Assembly: GCF_006546735.2 (NCBI RefSeq)
Contig: NZ_VICD02000006.1
Location: 1 to 64,000, forward strand
Direction of reading: 5' to 3'
Length of the DNA stretch: 64,000 bases
Source of the DNA: Marilutibacter maris
GTDB taxonomy: Bacteria > Pseudomonadota > Gammaproteobacteria > Xanthomonadales > Xanthomonadaceae
A model generated the notes under the pieces. That model saw only the letters and a program-made list of their open reading frames with translations, ran no database searches and was not told where the DNA came from. Positions 8,769 to 17,558 of the stretch are shown here, piece after piece. Every line of letters begins with the position of its first letter. Positions within the stretch are counted from its first letter, which is position 1. The translations under genes and the position numbers were made by a program.

Positions 8769-9398
8769 ATGGATATCGTTGTGGGTACTGGGGCTGGGCG
8801 ACTGAGCTTTGCCGCGTTGCTGGCCGTCGCCTTGGCGGCGTGCAGCGCGACACGTGCAGCACAGCAGGCTGAGGCGGCCCCAGCGAACCAGAACGAAAGC
8901 TGCTTCTCGATCGGAGAGGCCAATGATCGCGAGCACTGTCTCGCGCAGTTGGCCGAACAGGATGCGGCCGCGTGTGAACATACAGATCCGTTGACCTGCC
9001 AGCCTTCCGGACCGGAAGCCACCGACGCTCCACCCACACTTGACCAGCGCCGCGACCAGGCGCCCCTGGAGTCGTCATCCGGACACGTTCAGTTTCCCGA
9101 AGCGTTGCGCGGCTTCTGGGTCTCTTCTGTGCAGAACTGCTCGGATGACACCGAAGGCTTGATGGAGATTTCCTCGGACCAGCTCATTGGCTACGAGGAA
9201 ATCCTCAAAGCGACACATGTCACCAAACTGTCCGACTCGCCGATGTCGTGGAAAATCGATACGGAGGTCGACATCGGCCCCAGCGGCTTCTTCTCCGAGT
9301 ACGGCCCAGTTGAGTTCACGCTGAAGGACGGGATCCTCGTTTCGGACTACAAGCCTTTCGTGGACGCCTACAGGAAGTGCGCCCAGGAGGAGCCATGA
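8769..9398 (+). CDS. Lipoprotein, putative immunity protein of the adjacent effector
   Basis: 209 residues. The start at 8769 is set by AGGAG seven bases upstream and by the lipoprotein signal RLSFAALLAVALAAC with the lipobox LAAC. The mature protein has several Cys residues (including CFS, HCL, ACEH, TCQ) and no domain I recognise. It overlaps the downstream gene by four bases (ATGA), so the two products are made together. In xanthomonads, immunity proteins against antibacterial type IV effectors (X-Tfi) are typically periplasmic lipoproteins encoded beside their effector. That role is inferred here from context only. Confidence 0.75.
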   Translation: MDIVVGTGAGRLSFAALLAVALAACSATRAAQQAEAAPANQNESCFSIGEANDREHCLAQLAEQDAAACEHTDPLTCQPSGPEATDAPPTLDQRRDQAPLESSSGHVQFPEALRGFWVSSVQNCSDDTEGLMEISSDQLIGYEEILKATHVTKLSDSPMSWKIDTEVDIGPSGFFSEYGPVEFTLKDGILVSDYKPFVDAYRKCAQEEP

Positions 9399-10645
9399 GC
9401 GACAACGACGCGCGTGCCTATAGGGTGATGGAGTTGGGCCCCATCCGGGGAGGCATTCAGTTGAATGAGCCCGTAACCGACTTCGACAGCCTGGAAACGC
9501 ATCACCCGGGCGACAACCACAACGCACGAATGCACGAAGGAACGATCGTCAATGGACAGAAGGGGCGCGTTCACGGGTTCATAGGAGGCGAAGTACAGGA
9601 GATCGAAGTCACCAGGAATGGGCGCACCTATGGTCTGGCACCCGACCAGGTCCTATTGAAGAAGGACTTCATCCTGGAGGACCCGGATCACCCTGAAAGA
9701 TCCAGTGCGGCTCGCGCCGTCGATGTTCCTTCACCTGTCGCTGGATACATCGGCAAGACAGATGACACCTATGGACTGGTGGACATCTATGACCGGCCGG
9801 GTGGTGAAGTCATAGCTCGCATCCGGCACATGAAGCCGATCGCTGTTGAGGAAGGCCAGTTCATCGAATACGGTCAATCACTCGGCACTCAAAGCAATCA
9901 GAAGACCCCGAACAAGCACGTCCACATGGAGATGGACACCCGCTACTACCAGCAGTTCGAGAACTACGTATCCGACCTGGTCGGTGGGAGGCTTCCAATC
10001 GAAGCCGAACATCGTGAGAACGTCGAACCCCAGCCCGTCATCGACGACGGCATCTTCCGCCTGGGCGAATCCGGCGAGCGGGTTCGCGATCTTCAGCGAG
10101 TGATGGCCGAGGAAGGCTATCGCGCGGCCGGTGGGCAGCCGCTGGACCAGGACGGCGTCTACCGCCTCGGCATGCAGGGGGCCGTGCTCGACTTCCAGCG
10201 CGACCACGGTGTGCCGCAGACCGGAGACGTCGATCCGGCCACGTTGCGCTTCGCCCCGCCCACGCGCTCGCGTGAGGTCGATCGGCAGGACCACTTCATG
10301 CACGGCCAGTCGATGCCGCCTGCGGTGCCGGAGCCGCCCACCGCGCCCGGACATCCGGACCACCCCGACCATCGCCCCGGCCTGCCGGACCCGCTGGAGC
10401 CACCGGTCAACCAGCGCGGGCCGCGAACCGGCAACCTCGGCGATCCCCAGCTCGACCGACTCGCCGAAGCGCTGCTGACCGACGACGACGCGGCCCTCTC
10501 CCGTATCGCCGCCGAGATCGAGCGGTCGCCCGAGGTCCAGGCGATGGTCCGGCAAGGCCACCAGGCGCTCGCCGAACAGGAGCGGCAGCAGGAGCAGGAA
10601 CGCCAGGCCCAGCAGCAACAGAGCGCGGCCCATTCCCTCGGATAG
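9395..10645 (+). CDS. Putative type IV secreted antibacterial effector: M23-like region, peptidoglycan-binding domain, Gln-rich tail
   Basis: 416 residues, no signal peptide, start fixed by AGGAGG and the ATGA overlap. Residues about 110-185 resemble a degenerate M23/LytM peptidase, ending in GQSLGTQ...HVHMEM (HxH at 175-177). The usual first zinc-ligand His is not evident. Residues about 211-286 are a PG_binding_1 domain (ESGERVRDLQRVM, GVYRLGMQGAVLDFQR). A Pro/His/Asp linker (about 310-335) and an acidic-helical, Gln-rich C-terminus follow, as in the XVIPCD secretion domain of Xanthomonadaceae VirD4-interacting effectors. The function as a T4SS effector is inferred. No T4SS genes lie in the window. 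Confidence 0.7.
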   Translation: MSDNDARAYRVMELGPIRGGIQLNEPVTDFDSLETHHPGDNHNARMHEGTIVNGQKGRVHGFIGGEVQEIEVTRNGRTYGLAPDQVLLKKDFILEDPDHPERSSAARAVDVPSPVAGYIGKTDDTYGLVDIYDRPGGEVIARIRHMKPIAVEEGQFIEYGQSLGTQSNQKTPNKHVHMEMDTRYYQQFENYVSDLVGGRLPIEAEHRENVEPQPVIDDGIFRLGESGERVRDLQRVMAEEGYRAAGGQPLDQDGVYRLGMQGAVLDFQRDHGVPQTGDVDPATLRFAPPTRSREVDRQDHFMHGQSMPPAVPEPPTAPGHPDHPDHRPGLPDPLEPPVNQRGPRTGNLGDPQLDRLAEALLTDDDAALSRIAAEIERSPEVQAMVRQGHQALAEQERQQEQERQAQQQQSAAHSLG

Positions 10646-10659
10646 ACGCAGGAGGCTCC

Positions 10660-11199
10660 ATGGACGGTGGAGATTCGATGAAGGACGCCGCCCGGCTGCT
10701 GACCGCGCTGGTGGCCAAGTTCGAGCAGCGCGAGGCACGAATGCAGGCCGCGTTCGACCAGAGGCTGCAGGCGCTCGGGAACGAGGTCAGCCAGTTGCAG
10801 CAACGGGTCAACGGCATCGTCGACGGCGCCCAGGCCCGGATCACCGAGGAAGCCAGGGCGGCGATGGGTCCGGTCGCCTCGGAGTACGGCCGCGCCGTTG
10901 CCGGCACCTCGGCGCAACTGCGCGGCGTCAGCCGGACCGTATGGACCTGGTACGGTGGCCTGGCGATGCTCGCCGTGCTACTGCTGGCGATCGGCTGGGG
11001 CGTGCTGGGCTACTACCGCCGCGAACTCGCCCAGACCCAGGACGAACTCTCGCGCTACGAGAACGCCGTGCCGGTCGTGCAGGCGTTCTACGCCTCCGAC
11101 GCAACCCTCTGCGACGGCCGCATCTGTGTCAACGTAGATCGCAACGGCAAGCGTCTGGACGACAAGCAGCAATACCTGCCAGCCAAGCCGCGGCAATAG
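10660..11199 (+). CDS. Coiled-coil single-pass membrane protein
   Basis: 179 residues, preceded by AGGAGG 14 bases after the effector stop, so probably in the same operon. Residues about 10-85 form a heptad-rich amphipathic helix (LVAKFEQREARM...LQALGNEVSQLQQRVNG). One membrane segment lies at about 103-125 (MLAVLLLAIGWGVLGYY). The C-terminal part holds a CDGRICVNVD motif with two Cys. Similar small proteins accompany T4SS effectors or mobilisation genes in xanthomonads, but I cannot name a function. It could help deliver or regulate the effector (inference). Confidence 0.7.
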   Translation: MDGGDSMKDAARLLTALVAKFEQREARMQAAFDQRLQALGNEVSQLQQRVNGIVDGAQARITEEARAAMGPVASEYGRAVAGTSAQLRGVSRTVWTWYGGLAMLAVLLLAIGWGVLGYYRRELAQTQDELSRYENAVPVVQAFYASDATLCDGRICVNVDRNGKRLDDKQQYLPAKPRQ

Positions 11200-11420
11200 C
11201 CCGCCCGATGGCGTCTCTCCTGTCGCATGTTCAGACCGCAGGATTCGATCCTGCAGGTCCAATCAACTTCTGGACGTCCAGAGAATCGCCAACCTCCACG
11301 TCCCGGCCACGATCTGCCGCCGACCGTGCGCGACATCGGCAGGTTCGGGCACGGCGCATCGAGCACAACGACCTTCGTGGCGACGCCCCTCCCGACTGGA
11401 GGAGCGGTCGGCCGCGGCCA

Positions 11421-12545
11421 TCAGCCTTCCGCGCAGACACGCTCGGCGTTCTCCAGATCGGCGACCGGCGACAGCAGTGCGCGATTGAACTCCGAGACGG
11501 CGAGCCCGGCATCGACACGTCGCGGCCAATCGGCGTTGGCGAGCGCGCCACGTCCCAGCGAAACCAGGCTGGCCTCGTCCGCGGCGATCATCGCGGTGGC
11601 GCGCTCGGGATGATGGAGCGAACCGTTGGCGATGACCGGCAGGCGGGCATGCTCCCGAGCGAGGGACGCCAGGCTCGCGCCCGCCCCGAACGCCGGCTGC
11701 CACGCCTCGAACTCGGTGGTGTGCACGTAGTCGACCGGCAGCCGGCCGATTCGCTGGAAGATGGTCCTGGCGTCTTCCAGCCCTTCCTCCCACTTGTGCA
11801 GGAAGTCGTTGACCTTGCCCTGGGAAACGCGGACCCCCACGACCTTGCCGTCACCCACCCGCTGGCGGACGGCGACGGCCACCTGCTCCAGCAAGCGGAT
11901 GCGGTTGCCGGTATCGCCTCCGTAGCCATCCTGCCGGTGGTTGGAGTAGCGGGTCAGGAACTGGTCGATCAGGTAGCCGTTGGCACCATGGATCTCCACA
12001 CCATCGAAGCCCGCGGCGAACGCACGCGCGGCGGCTTGCGCAAAGCCGTCCACCGCCTCGTCGATCTCCGCCTGCCCCATCTCCAGCGGAACGGGATAGC
12101 GGCCCTGCCCCCGGTAGAAGCTCATCTGCTCGCCCCTGGGCTCGACCGTCGACGGTCCGGCGCCGCGGTCGCGGAACCGGTTGCCCTGCGACAGCGCGCC
12201 GGCATGCATCAACTGGGCGAAGATCCGCGCGCCATGGGCGTGGACGCGATCGACGATCCCGTGCCACGCCGCCTGCTGCGCATCGTCGGTCAGCCCCGGC
12301 TGGTACAGGTAGCCCTGCGAGAACGCGCGATCGGTGTAGATGCCCTCGGTGATCACCAGCCCGAACCCGCCACGCGCGAACGCCTCGTAGTAGCCGCGCA
12401 TGCGCGTGGTGGGGACGCCCTCCGCGGTCGCGCTCACCCGGGTCATCGGCGCCACCGACAGCCGGTTGCGCAACTGGATCGGCCCGATCCGCGTCGGCGT
12501 CGACAGGATCCCGTGGGGGTGCATCGGGGTGGCGGAGGCGTGCAT
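11421..12545 (-). CDS. Old yellow enzyme-family FMN oxidoreductase (NemA-like)
   Basis: 374 residues forming a TIM-barrel flavoprotein that typically reduces activated C=C bonds with NAD(P)H. Recognisable are NRLSVAPMTR (FMN site, near 27-36), LMHAGA, HGANGYLIDQFL (about 195-206, with the His/Asn substrate pair) followed by NHRQDGYGG, and the C-terminal phosphate loop SLGRGALANADW. The natural substrate is unknown. It starts two bases after the RidA-family gene, so the two are co-transcribed. The LysR gene on the opposite strand is the likely regulator. Confidence 0.88.
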   Translation of the reverse strand: MHASATPMHPHGILSTPTRIGPIQLRNRLSVAPMTRVSATAEGVPTTRMRGYYEAFARGGFGLVITEGIYTDRAFSQGYLYQPGLTDDAQQAAWHGIVDRVHAHGARIFAQLMHAGALSQGNRFRDRGAGPSTVEPRGEQMSFYRGQGRYPVPLEMGQAEIDEAVDGFAQAAARAFAAGFDGVEIHGANGYLIDQFLTRYSNHRQDGYGGDTGNRIRLLEQVAVAVRQRVGDGKVVGVRVSQGKVNDFLHKWEEGLEDARTIFQRIGRLPVDYVHTTEFEAWQPAFGAGASLASLAREHARLPVIANGSLHHPERATAMIAADEASLVSLGRGALANADWPRRVDAGLAVSEFNRALLSPVADLENAERVCAEG

Positions 12546-12546
12546 G

Positions 12547-12936
12547 TCAGCGCGCCTCGTCGACGACCGCGATCGCCTCGATCTCGATCACCACCTTGGG
12601 ATCGTAGAGCGCGGAAACCTGGGCGATGGTGTCGGCGGGATAGGGCTCGGAGAAGAATTCGCGCCTCAGCGCGACGACGTCCTTGAAGTCGGCCATGTCG
12701 GTCACGAAGATCGTGACCTTGGCGACCTTGTCCAGGCTCGAGCCGCCGGCCTCCAGCGCTCGCCGCAGGTTGGCGAAGGCCTGGCGCCCCTGGGCAAGGA
12801 AGTCGCCGGGGACGATCTTGCCCGACGCGTCGTAGCCGGCCTGGCCGCTGACGAAGAGCAGGCGGTCGACGCGGATGGCCTGCGACAGCAGATAGGGGGC
12901 GTAGGGGTCCGGATGGGCGTTGACCTTGGCGATCAT
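12547..12936 (-). CDS. RidA-family protein lacking the imine-deaminase arginine
   Basis: 129 residues, the usual length. RidA landmarks are LFVSGQAGYD, ANLRRALEAGGSSLDKVAKV and the C-terminal VIEIEAIAV. Where E. coli RidA has PARSC (Arg105, needed for imine/enamine hydrolysis), this protein reads PADTI. It probably belongs to a Rid subgroup with another, unknown activity. It lies immediately upstream of the old yellow enzyme gene and 130 bases from the divergent LysR gene, suggesting a small catabolic or detoxification unit. Confidence 0.87.
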   Translation of the reverse strand: MIAKVNAHPDPYAPYLLSQAIRVDRLLFVSGQAGYDASGKIVPGDFLAQGRQAFANLRRALEAGGSSLDKVAKVTIFVTDMADFKDVVALRREFFSEPYPADTIAQVSALYDPKVVIEIEAIAVVDEAR

Positions 12937-13066
12937 GGGGTTCTCCTGGGATAGACTGACTTGGATGAGTCGCCCTCATGTCGAGAGCGCAGGACCACTC
13001 TTCCAGAGCGTGAAAACGCCGACAAACGACCATTTCTCGCCACATAGATGAGATGAATTCACCCGT

Positions 13067-13975
13067 ATGCCAATGACCCGAAGAAGACTGCCGCTGTCCG
13101 CCCTGCGCGCGTTCGAGGCAGCGGCGCGGATCGGCAGCTTCAAGGGCGCCGCCGAGGAACTCGGGGTGACCCCGACCGCGATCAGCCACCAGATCCGCGA
13201 CCTGGAAGCGGAACTGGGCATCGCGCTGTTCACCCGCCAGGTCCGCAAAGTGGTCCTCACCGATGCCGGGCTCCAGCTGTTCCCGGTGCTCCGCAACGGC
13301 TTCGACGCGTTCCAGGACGCGATCGAGCGGGCGGCGAAACCGGGAGGCCGCACCGTCGTCACGATCGGGGCGACCAACGCCTTCACCGCGCGCTGGCTGG
13401 TGCCGCGGCTTGCCGCCTTCAGCAAGCTGGAGCGGTCGATCGACCTCCAACTGGCGGCCTCCGACGATGTCGTGCCGCTTGCCCGCAGCGAGGTCGACAT
13501 CGCCATCCGCTACGGCCAGGGCGACTACCCTGGCCACGTCGTCGAGCGTCTGTGGCAGGACGAGTTCTCCCCCGTCTGCAACCCCCTGCTGGAGATCGAC
13601 AGCGCCGAAGCGGTCGCCACCACGCCCCTCATCGACTTCAAGTGGAAGCGCGCGACGCCGCGCAACCCGACCTGGGAACGCTGGAGCAAGGCCTCCGGCG
13701 TGGCGATTCCCGACGACACCCCGTTCTTGCGCTTCAGCGACGAAACCCACGCGATCCAGGCCGCCGTGGCCGGACAGGGCATCGGGCTGCTGAGCACCCT
13801 GCTGGTGGCGCCGGAACTGGCCTCGGGTGCGCTCGTGGAATGCTTCGGGCCGCGCATGCCCGCCCACGACTACTTCCTGGTGACGCGGCCACGCGCAATG
13901 GACAATCCGGCCGTCGGCGCGGTTGCCTCATGGATCAAGGCGCAGTTCGCGACATCACCGCCAAGCGATGGCTGA
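13067..13975 (+). CDS. LysR-family transcriptional regulator (GcvA-like)
   Basis: 302 residues. The N-terminal winged HTH (about 6-66) contains LSALRAFEAAARIGSFKGAA and VTPTAISHQIRDLE. A linker helix and a two-lobed co-inducer domain follow (about 95-295), including a WLVPRLAAF segment typical of GcvA-like LysRs. It is divergent from the RidA/old yellow enzyme pair, the classic layout for a LysR that controls its neighbours from the shared 130-base intergenic region. The effector molecule cannot be read from the sequence. Confidence 0.9.
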   Translation: MPMTRRRLPLSALRAFEAAARIGSFKGAAEELGVTPTAISHQIRDLEAELGIALFTRQVRKVVLTDAGLQLFPVLRNGFDAFQDAIERAAKPGGRTVVTIGATNAFTARWLVPRLAAFSKLERSIDLQLAASDDVVPLARSEVDIAIRYGQGDYPGHVVERLWQDEFSPVCNPLLEIDSAEAVATTPLIDFKWKRATPRNPTWERWSKASGVAIPDDTPFLRFSDETHAIQAAVAGQGIGLLSTLLVAPELASGALVECFGPRMPAHDYFLVTRPRAMDNPAVGAVASWIKAQFATSPPSDG

Positions 13976-14120
13976 CCGCGCATCCGAATCCTCCGCGCGC
14001 GGGCGGCGAACCATGACGGCGCGTGCCCGTGCTTGACCGGTCCCGCACCGGCGCACACGATTCGGGGCTCATCCCATGCGTGGGACCCGTTCGCCCCCAG
14101 ACAGCCAATAGGGAAGCCTC

Positions 14121-14627
14121 ATGTATCGCTATCTGTTAGCCGCAGCCCTTGTCGCATCGCCATTCCCCGGCGCCTCGGCCATGGACACCGATGACGCCGC
14201 CGAAAAGGAGATCCTGGCGGTGGTGGACGCGTTCAAGCACGCGATCATCGAGAAAGACAAACCTGCGTTTCTCGACCTGTTCCTGCACGACCGCGCCACC
14301 TGGCAACCGGTGATGTCCGATGAGCGACATGCCCGCGCCAAGCTCATCGAGCCGGCCGCGGCGAGGGCTGCCTACAGCCCCGAGGAGACGCCCGAGAAAT
14401 TCATCGACGGCATCGTCAACAGCGCGGCGGGCATCGAGGAGACCTTCGAGGACGTGCAGATCGATACCGACGGCTCGGCCGCCTCCGTAGCGTTCGACTT
14501 CAAGTTCCTGCGCAACGGCAAGGCCCTAAACGTCGGCCGCGAGTACTGGCTGATGGTCAAGACCGACACCGGTTGGAAGATCGCCTCGGTCGTCTGGTCA
14601 CGCAATACGCCGCCGACTTCGGACTAG
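14121..14627 (+). CDS. Secreted NTF2-like (SnoaL-type) protein
   Basis: 168 residues. Residues 1-20 are a signal peptide (MYRYLLAAALVASPFPGASA). The remainder shows the cone-shaped NTF2 fold pattern: an N-terminal helix EILAVVDAFKHAIIEKDKPA, then FLDLFLHD, and a C-terminal strand pair GREYWLMVKTDTGWKIASVVW. Proteins of this fold may be enzymes or ligand binders. No catalytic pair is certain. It is therefore probably a periplasmic protein of unknown ligand, standing alone on the plus strand. Confidence 0.75.
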   Translation: MYRYLLAAALVASPFPGASAMDTDDAAEKEILAVVDAFKHAIIEKDKPAFLDLFLHDRATWQPVMSDERHARAKLIEPAAARAAYSPEETPEKFIDGIVNSAAGIEETFEDVQIDTDGSAASVAFDFKFLRNGKALNVGREYWLMVKTDTGWKIASVVWSRNTPPTSD

Positions 14628-14778
14628 TTCGCTCCCTCGACACGCAACTCCGGACCAGGCCCGGCTTGCCCCGGATAGCACCCGGCCAGCGCCCGCACAT
14701 CGATGTCGGTGGAACACGCACTGAAAGACAAGCTGACCTGATCCAGCACCGCCCACGCCGGACCGGAGGCCGCCCGCC

Positions 14779-15192
14779 ATGCCATTGACGATCAACCGCA
14801 CCATCCTGTTCGGGGACTGCGATCCCGGGGGCGTGGTGTACACGCCGCGGATCGGTCACTTCGTGGTCGAGGCGGGGCTGGCGTTCCTGTCGCACCTCCT
14901 CGACGGACCGGCGGCGCGGCGGATCTTCGCGATGGGGGTGCTGCCACCGGCGCGGGCGCTGTCGATCGAGTTCCTGCACCCGATGACCTGGGACGAGGAG
15001 ATCGCGATCGAAGTGTCGGTCGAGGAGATCCGCACGCACGCGTTCGCGCTGCGGGTCGTCGCCCGCAACCGCGACGGCACCGAGACCTTCCGCGCCTCCC
15101 AGACCCAGGTCTGCGTATCGCCGGACACCCGGCGCCCGGTGCCGTTGCCGGCGGACCTGCGGGCCGCACTGGAGCGGGATCTGGCCAGCTGA
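14779..15192 (+). CDS. Acyl-CoA thioesterase, 4-hydroxybenzoyl-CoA thioesterase family
   Basis: 137 residues, hot-dog fold. The catalytic-loop motif GDCDPGGVVYTPR (about 12-24) contains the Asp that acts as nucleophile or base in 4HBT enzymes, in the family position D-x-D/N-x-x-G. Strands with ALSIEFLHPMTWDEEIAIEV follow. The substrate is unknown. It could be an aromatic or short acyl-CoA. It has no signal peptide and lies convergent with the injection-system locus, ending about 110 bases from it. Confidence 0.85.
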   Translation: MPLTINRTILFGDCDPGGVVYTPRIGHFVVEAGLAFLSHLLDGPAARRIFAMGVLPPARALSIEFLHPMTWDEEIAIEVSVEEIRTHAFALRVVARNRDGTETFRASQTQVCVSPDTRRPVPLPADLRAALERDLAS

Positions 15193-15301
15193 TGCCTCCG
15201 GCCGCCGCGGTCGCTTCGCGTCCGCGTCCGGAAAGGCCGTTCGCGCCCGTTGCGGAAGGCTCCGGCTTCATCCTTGCCCGCCCGATCAACTGACAGCGTC
15301 G

Positions 15302-17545
15302 TCAATACGAGACGAAGTCCCCATACGAAGCGTACCTCGACCATCGCGAGCCTCTGCGACGCGCGCCCTCGGCATCGAACAGGGCCATGACGCCGCCCAG
15401 CCACTGGTCGACATCGTCGCCGGCATATGCGTCCTGGAACGTCCCGATCCTGCCCAGCGACGTGGCCAGCTCGTGCAGCTCTCTCCTCACGTTGCGCGAT
15501 TGCCGCATCTTTTCCAGATCGTCCCGATGCTTTCGGGCCCACTTCAACCAGCGGGCCCGACCCTCGTGGTTGCCCCGATCGTCCGCCTGCAGGCCCAGGT
15601 AGATCGTCTGCACATAGGCGATCGAGGAGTGGCCGATCGTCTCGTGTCCGGCGAAGGTGAGACCGAAACCGGCACCGAGCCCAAGGGTCAGCCCCCCATA
15701 CAGCGGCACGCCACCGACGCCGGCGCTCAGGCCGACCGGCACGGTGGCGCGCTTGTACAACAGTTTGAAGCTCGGCAGGCTGACGTCTCTCGCCAACATG
15801 CGCCTGGTCGTAGTTCCGCTCTGATACCAGACCAGCGTGACCTGGGTCCCCGCATTGACTCCGATGCCGACGCTGCCCACGGGGAGGCTCATCTTCTCGA
15901 TCGTCGCGCCGACGGTGCCGCTCAGCAGGTCCATCAAGGTGCCGCCGGCGGTGACGCTGATGTCGGCGGTCGCATCGACCGGCGCGCGCAGCAGGTTGGC
16001 GACGGCTTCCACGCTGCCGCTGATGGTGGCCGTGATATAGGTGCCGTCGTTGTCCGGATTGGCATCGTTGTATATATGCGACAACGACAGGGTCCCGCTA
16101 AATGGTCCGGCATCGACGGAGGTAACGCCCTCGATGACGAAACCGGTCTTGCGTTCGTGTTTGCGCCCCCGGCTGGCGGTTTCGCCCCTGTCGAAATTGA
16201 TCTTCCTGGTGAACCGCTTGCCGGTGACCGAGATCCCCGCTCCCGCGCCAAACAAGCCCATCAAGGCTCGGACATCGGCACGCGCGTCGACGGATATGGC
16301 CTTGACCCGAGTCCGCCTGCGTCGCTCCAGTTCACGAATGGCGCTGTATTGCGGATCGTCGTTCTTCAGCCTGGTACCCCGCCCCCCCAGTCGCCTAAGC
16401 ATCCGCTTGACGAACTTTCCCGCCTTGTACAGGACGAAGGTGGTGACAACGTCGGAGATCGAGCGCAGGTAGTGCGCGACGAAATGTTCGAGGTTGTCGT
16501 ACGAACCGACAAGCGCCCCGCTGATCCCGGCACTCACCGAGGCGCTGGCGCCGGCTTTCTCGGCGATGTTGATGTTCAGGGCGCCGCTGACCTTGATCTT
16601 GATTGCCGAGCGGATCTTGTGGTCGTCGCCGGTGGTGATCGTCCCGCTGAGCTGCAAGGTCAACTCGGGACCGAGCCTCGCGAGCAGGCTGGTCGGCACG
16701 GGAATGCCCAGCGCGCCCGCCGTCAGAGCCATCGATATGACGTCAATCCCCAACGTGCCCGACCCATCGACACTGCATGCGGCACCCCGCTTGCGAAGCT
16801 TCCGCAGCGGCGATCCCCTGCCGACCGCCGCGTTGTACAGCTTGACGTAGCGTCGCTGCCCGTTGCGCCGGATGGCATCGCGACTCGCGGGCCCGCCGCC
16901 CATGACCGCGTCCGGGTTCTGGAGGCCATCCAGGGAGCTGGACTCATCTATCCGCGACACTCCGGAAATGCGGGACGAATCCTCGGTGGCGACTTCGGGG
17001 CTACCGACATCCGAGGCGCTCCGGTCCTCGGCATGCTCGTTCCGCCCGGACTGAAAGTACATCTCCAGCAGATCGTCCGCGGCGACGTTCCGGCGCCCGT
17101 CCGCTTCTGCGCCACCCGCTCCCTCGCTCTCGACCACGGTCGATCTTTCGATCAACTCCATGAGGCTTTCTATGGTCGGCTCGTTGCCGACCCCGGACGC
17201 CTCCGGATCGTCCGGTCCGAGCTCGTCGTACTCGTCGTCGGACTCCTCGTCGACCGGATCGTTTTCTCCGATATCGGCCACGAGCGCCGCGACATCGCCG
17301 CCGCCCTCCAGTTCCACGTCTTCGAGCGTGTCTAGCAATTCCCGGGCACCGGAGGCCTTCGGGCGATCGAACCCCGGCGCCGTATCGTCCGAGAAGTCGT
17401 CCATGTCCGGGTCATGCTCGACATCGAACGCGTCGTCGCTTTCGTCATCGAACCCGTCGACCGGTTCGCTGTACGGTTCGAGCGCCCCCTCGCCCTGCAG
17501 GCGGGCCAGTGTCTCTTCAGGCAGTTCTCTTTCCGAACCAGGCAT
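15302..17545 (-). CDS. Last gene of the injection-system locus: 747-residue protein of unknown fold, candidate cargo
   Basis: The start at 17545 is set by AGGAGG nine bases upstream and lies 14 bases after the ATPase stop, so it is in the eCIS operon. Residues about 1-170 are strongly acidic and disordered (runs such as GFDDESDDAFDVEHD). About 220-400 hold alternating hydrophobic and Gly-rich stretches with a basic segment KRMLRRLGGRGTRLK. About 480-650 are beta-rich and glycine-rich (SGTLSLSHIYND, SVGIGVNAGTQVTLVW). The last 100 residues are helical and basic. No catalytic motif or known domain was recognised. Position and novelty suggest a payload or a large structural accessory (inference). 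Confidence 0.72.
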   Translation of the reverse strand: MPGSERELPEETLARLQGEGALEPYSEPVDGFDDESDDAFDVEHDPDMDDFSDDTAPGFDRPKASGARELLDTLEDVELEGGGDVAALVADIGENDPVDEESDDEYDELGPDDPEASGVGNEPTIESLMELIERSTVVESEGAGGAEADGRRNVAADDLLEMYFQSGRNEHAEDRSASDVGSPEVATEDSSRISGVSRIDESSSLDGLQNPDAVMGGGPASRDAIRRNGQRRYVKLYNAAVGRGSPLRKLRKRGAACSVDGSGTLGIDVISMALTAGALGIPVPTSLLARLGPELTLQLSGTITTGDDHKIRSAIKIKVSGALNINIAEKAGASASVSAGISGALVGSYDNLEHFVAHYLRSISDVVTTFVLYKAGKFVKRMLRRLGGRGTRLKNDDPQYSAIRELERRRRTRVKAISVDARADVRALMGLFGAGAGISVTGKRFTRKINFDRGETASRGRKHERKTGFVIEGVTSVDAGPFSGTLSLSHIYNDANPDNDGTYITATISGSVEAVANLLRAPVDATADISVTAGGTLMDLLSGTVGATIEKMSLPVGSVGIGVNAGTQVTLVWYQSGTTTRRMLARDVSLPSFKLLYKRATVPVGLSAGVGGVPLYGGLTLGLGAGFGLTFAGHETIGHSSIAYVQTIYLGLQADDRGNHEGRARWLKWARKHRDDLEKMRQSRNVRRELHELATSLGRIGTFQDAYAGDDVDQWLGGVMALFDAEGARRRGSRWSRYASYGDFVSY

Positions 17546-17558
17546 GGCGATGCGCCTC

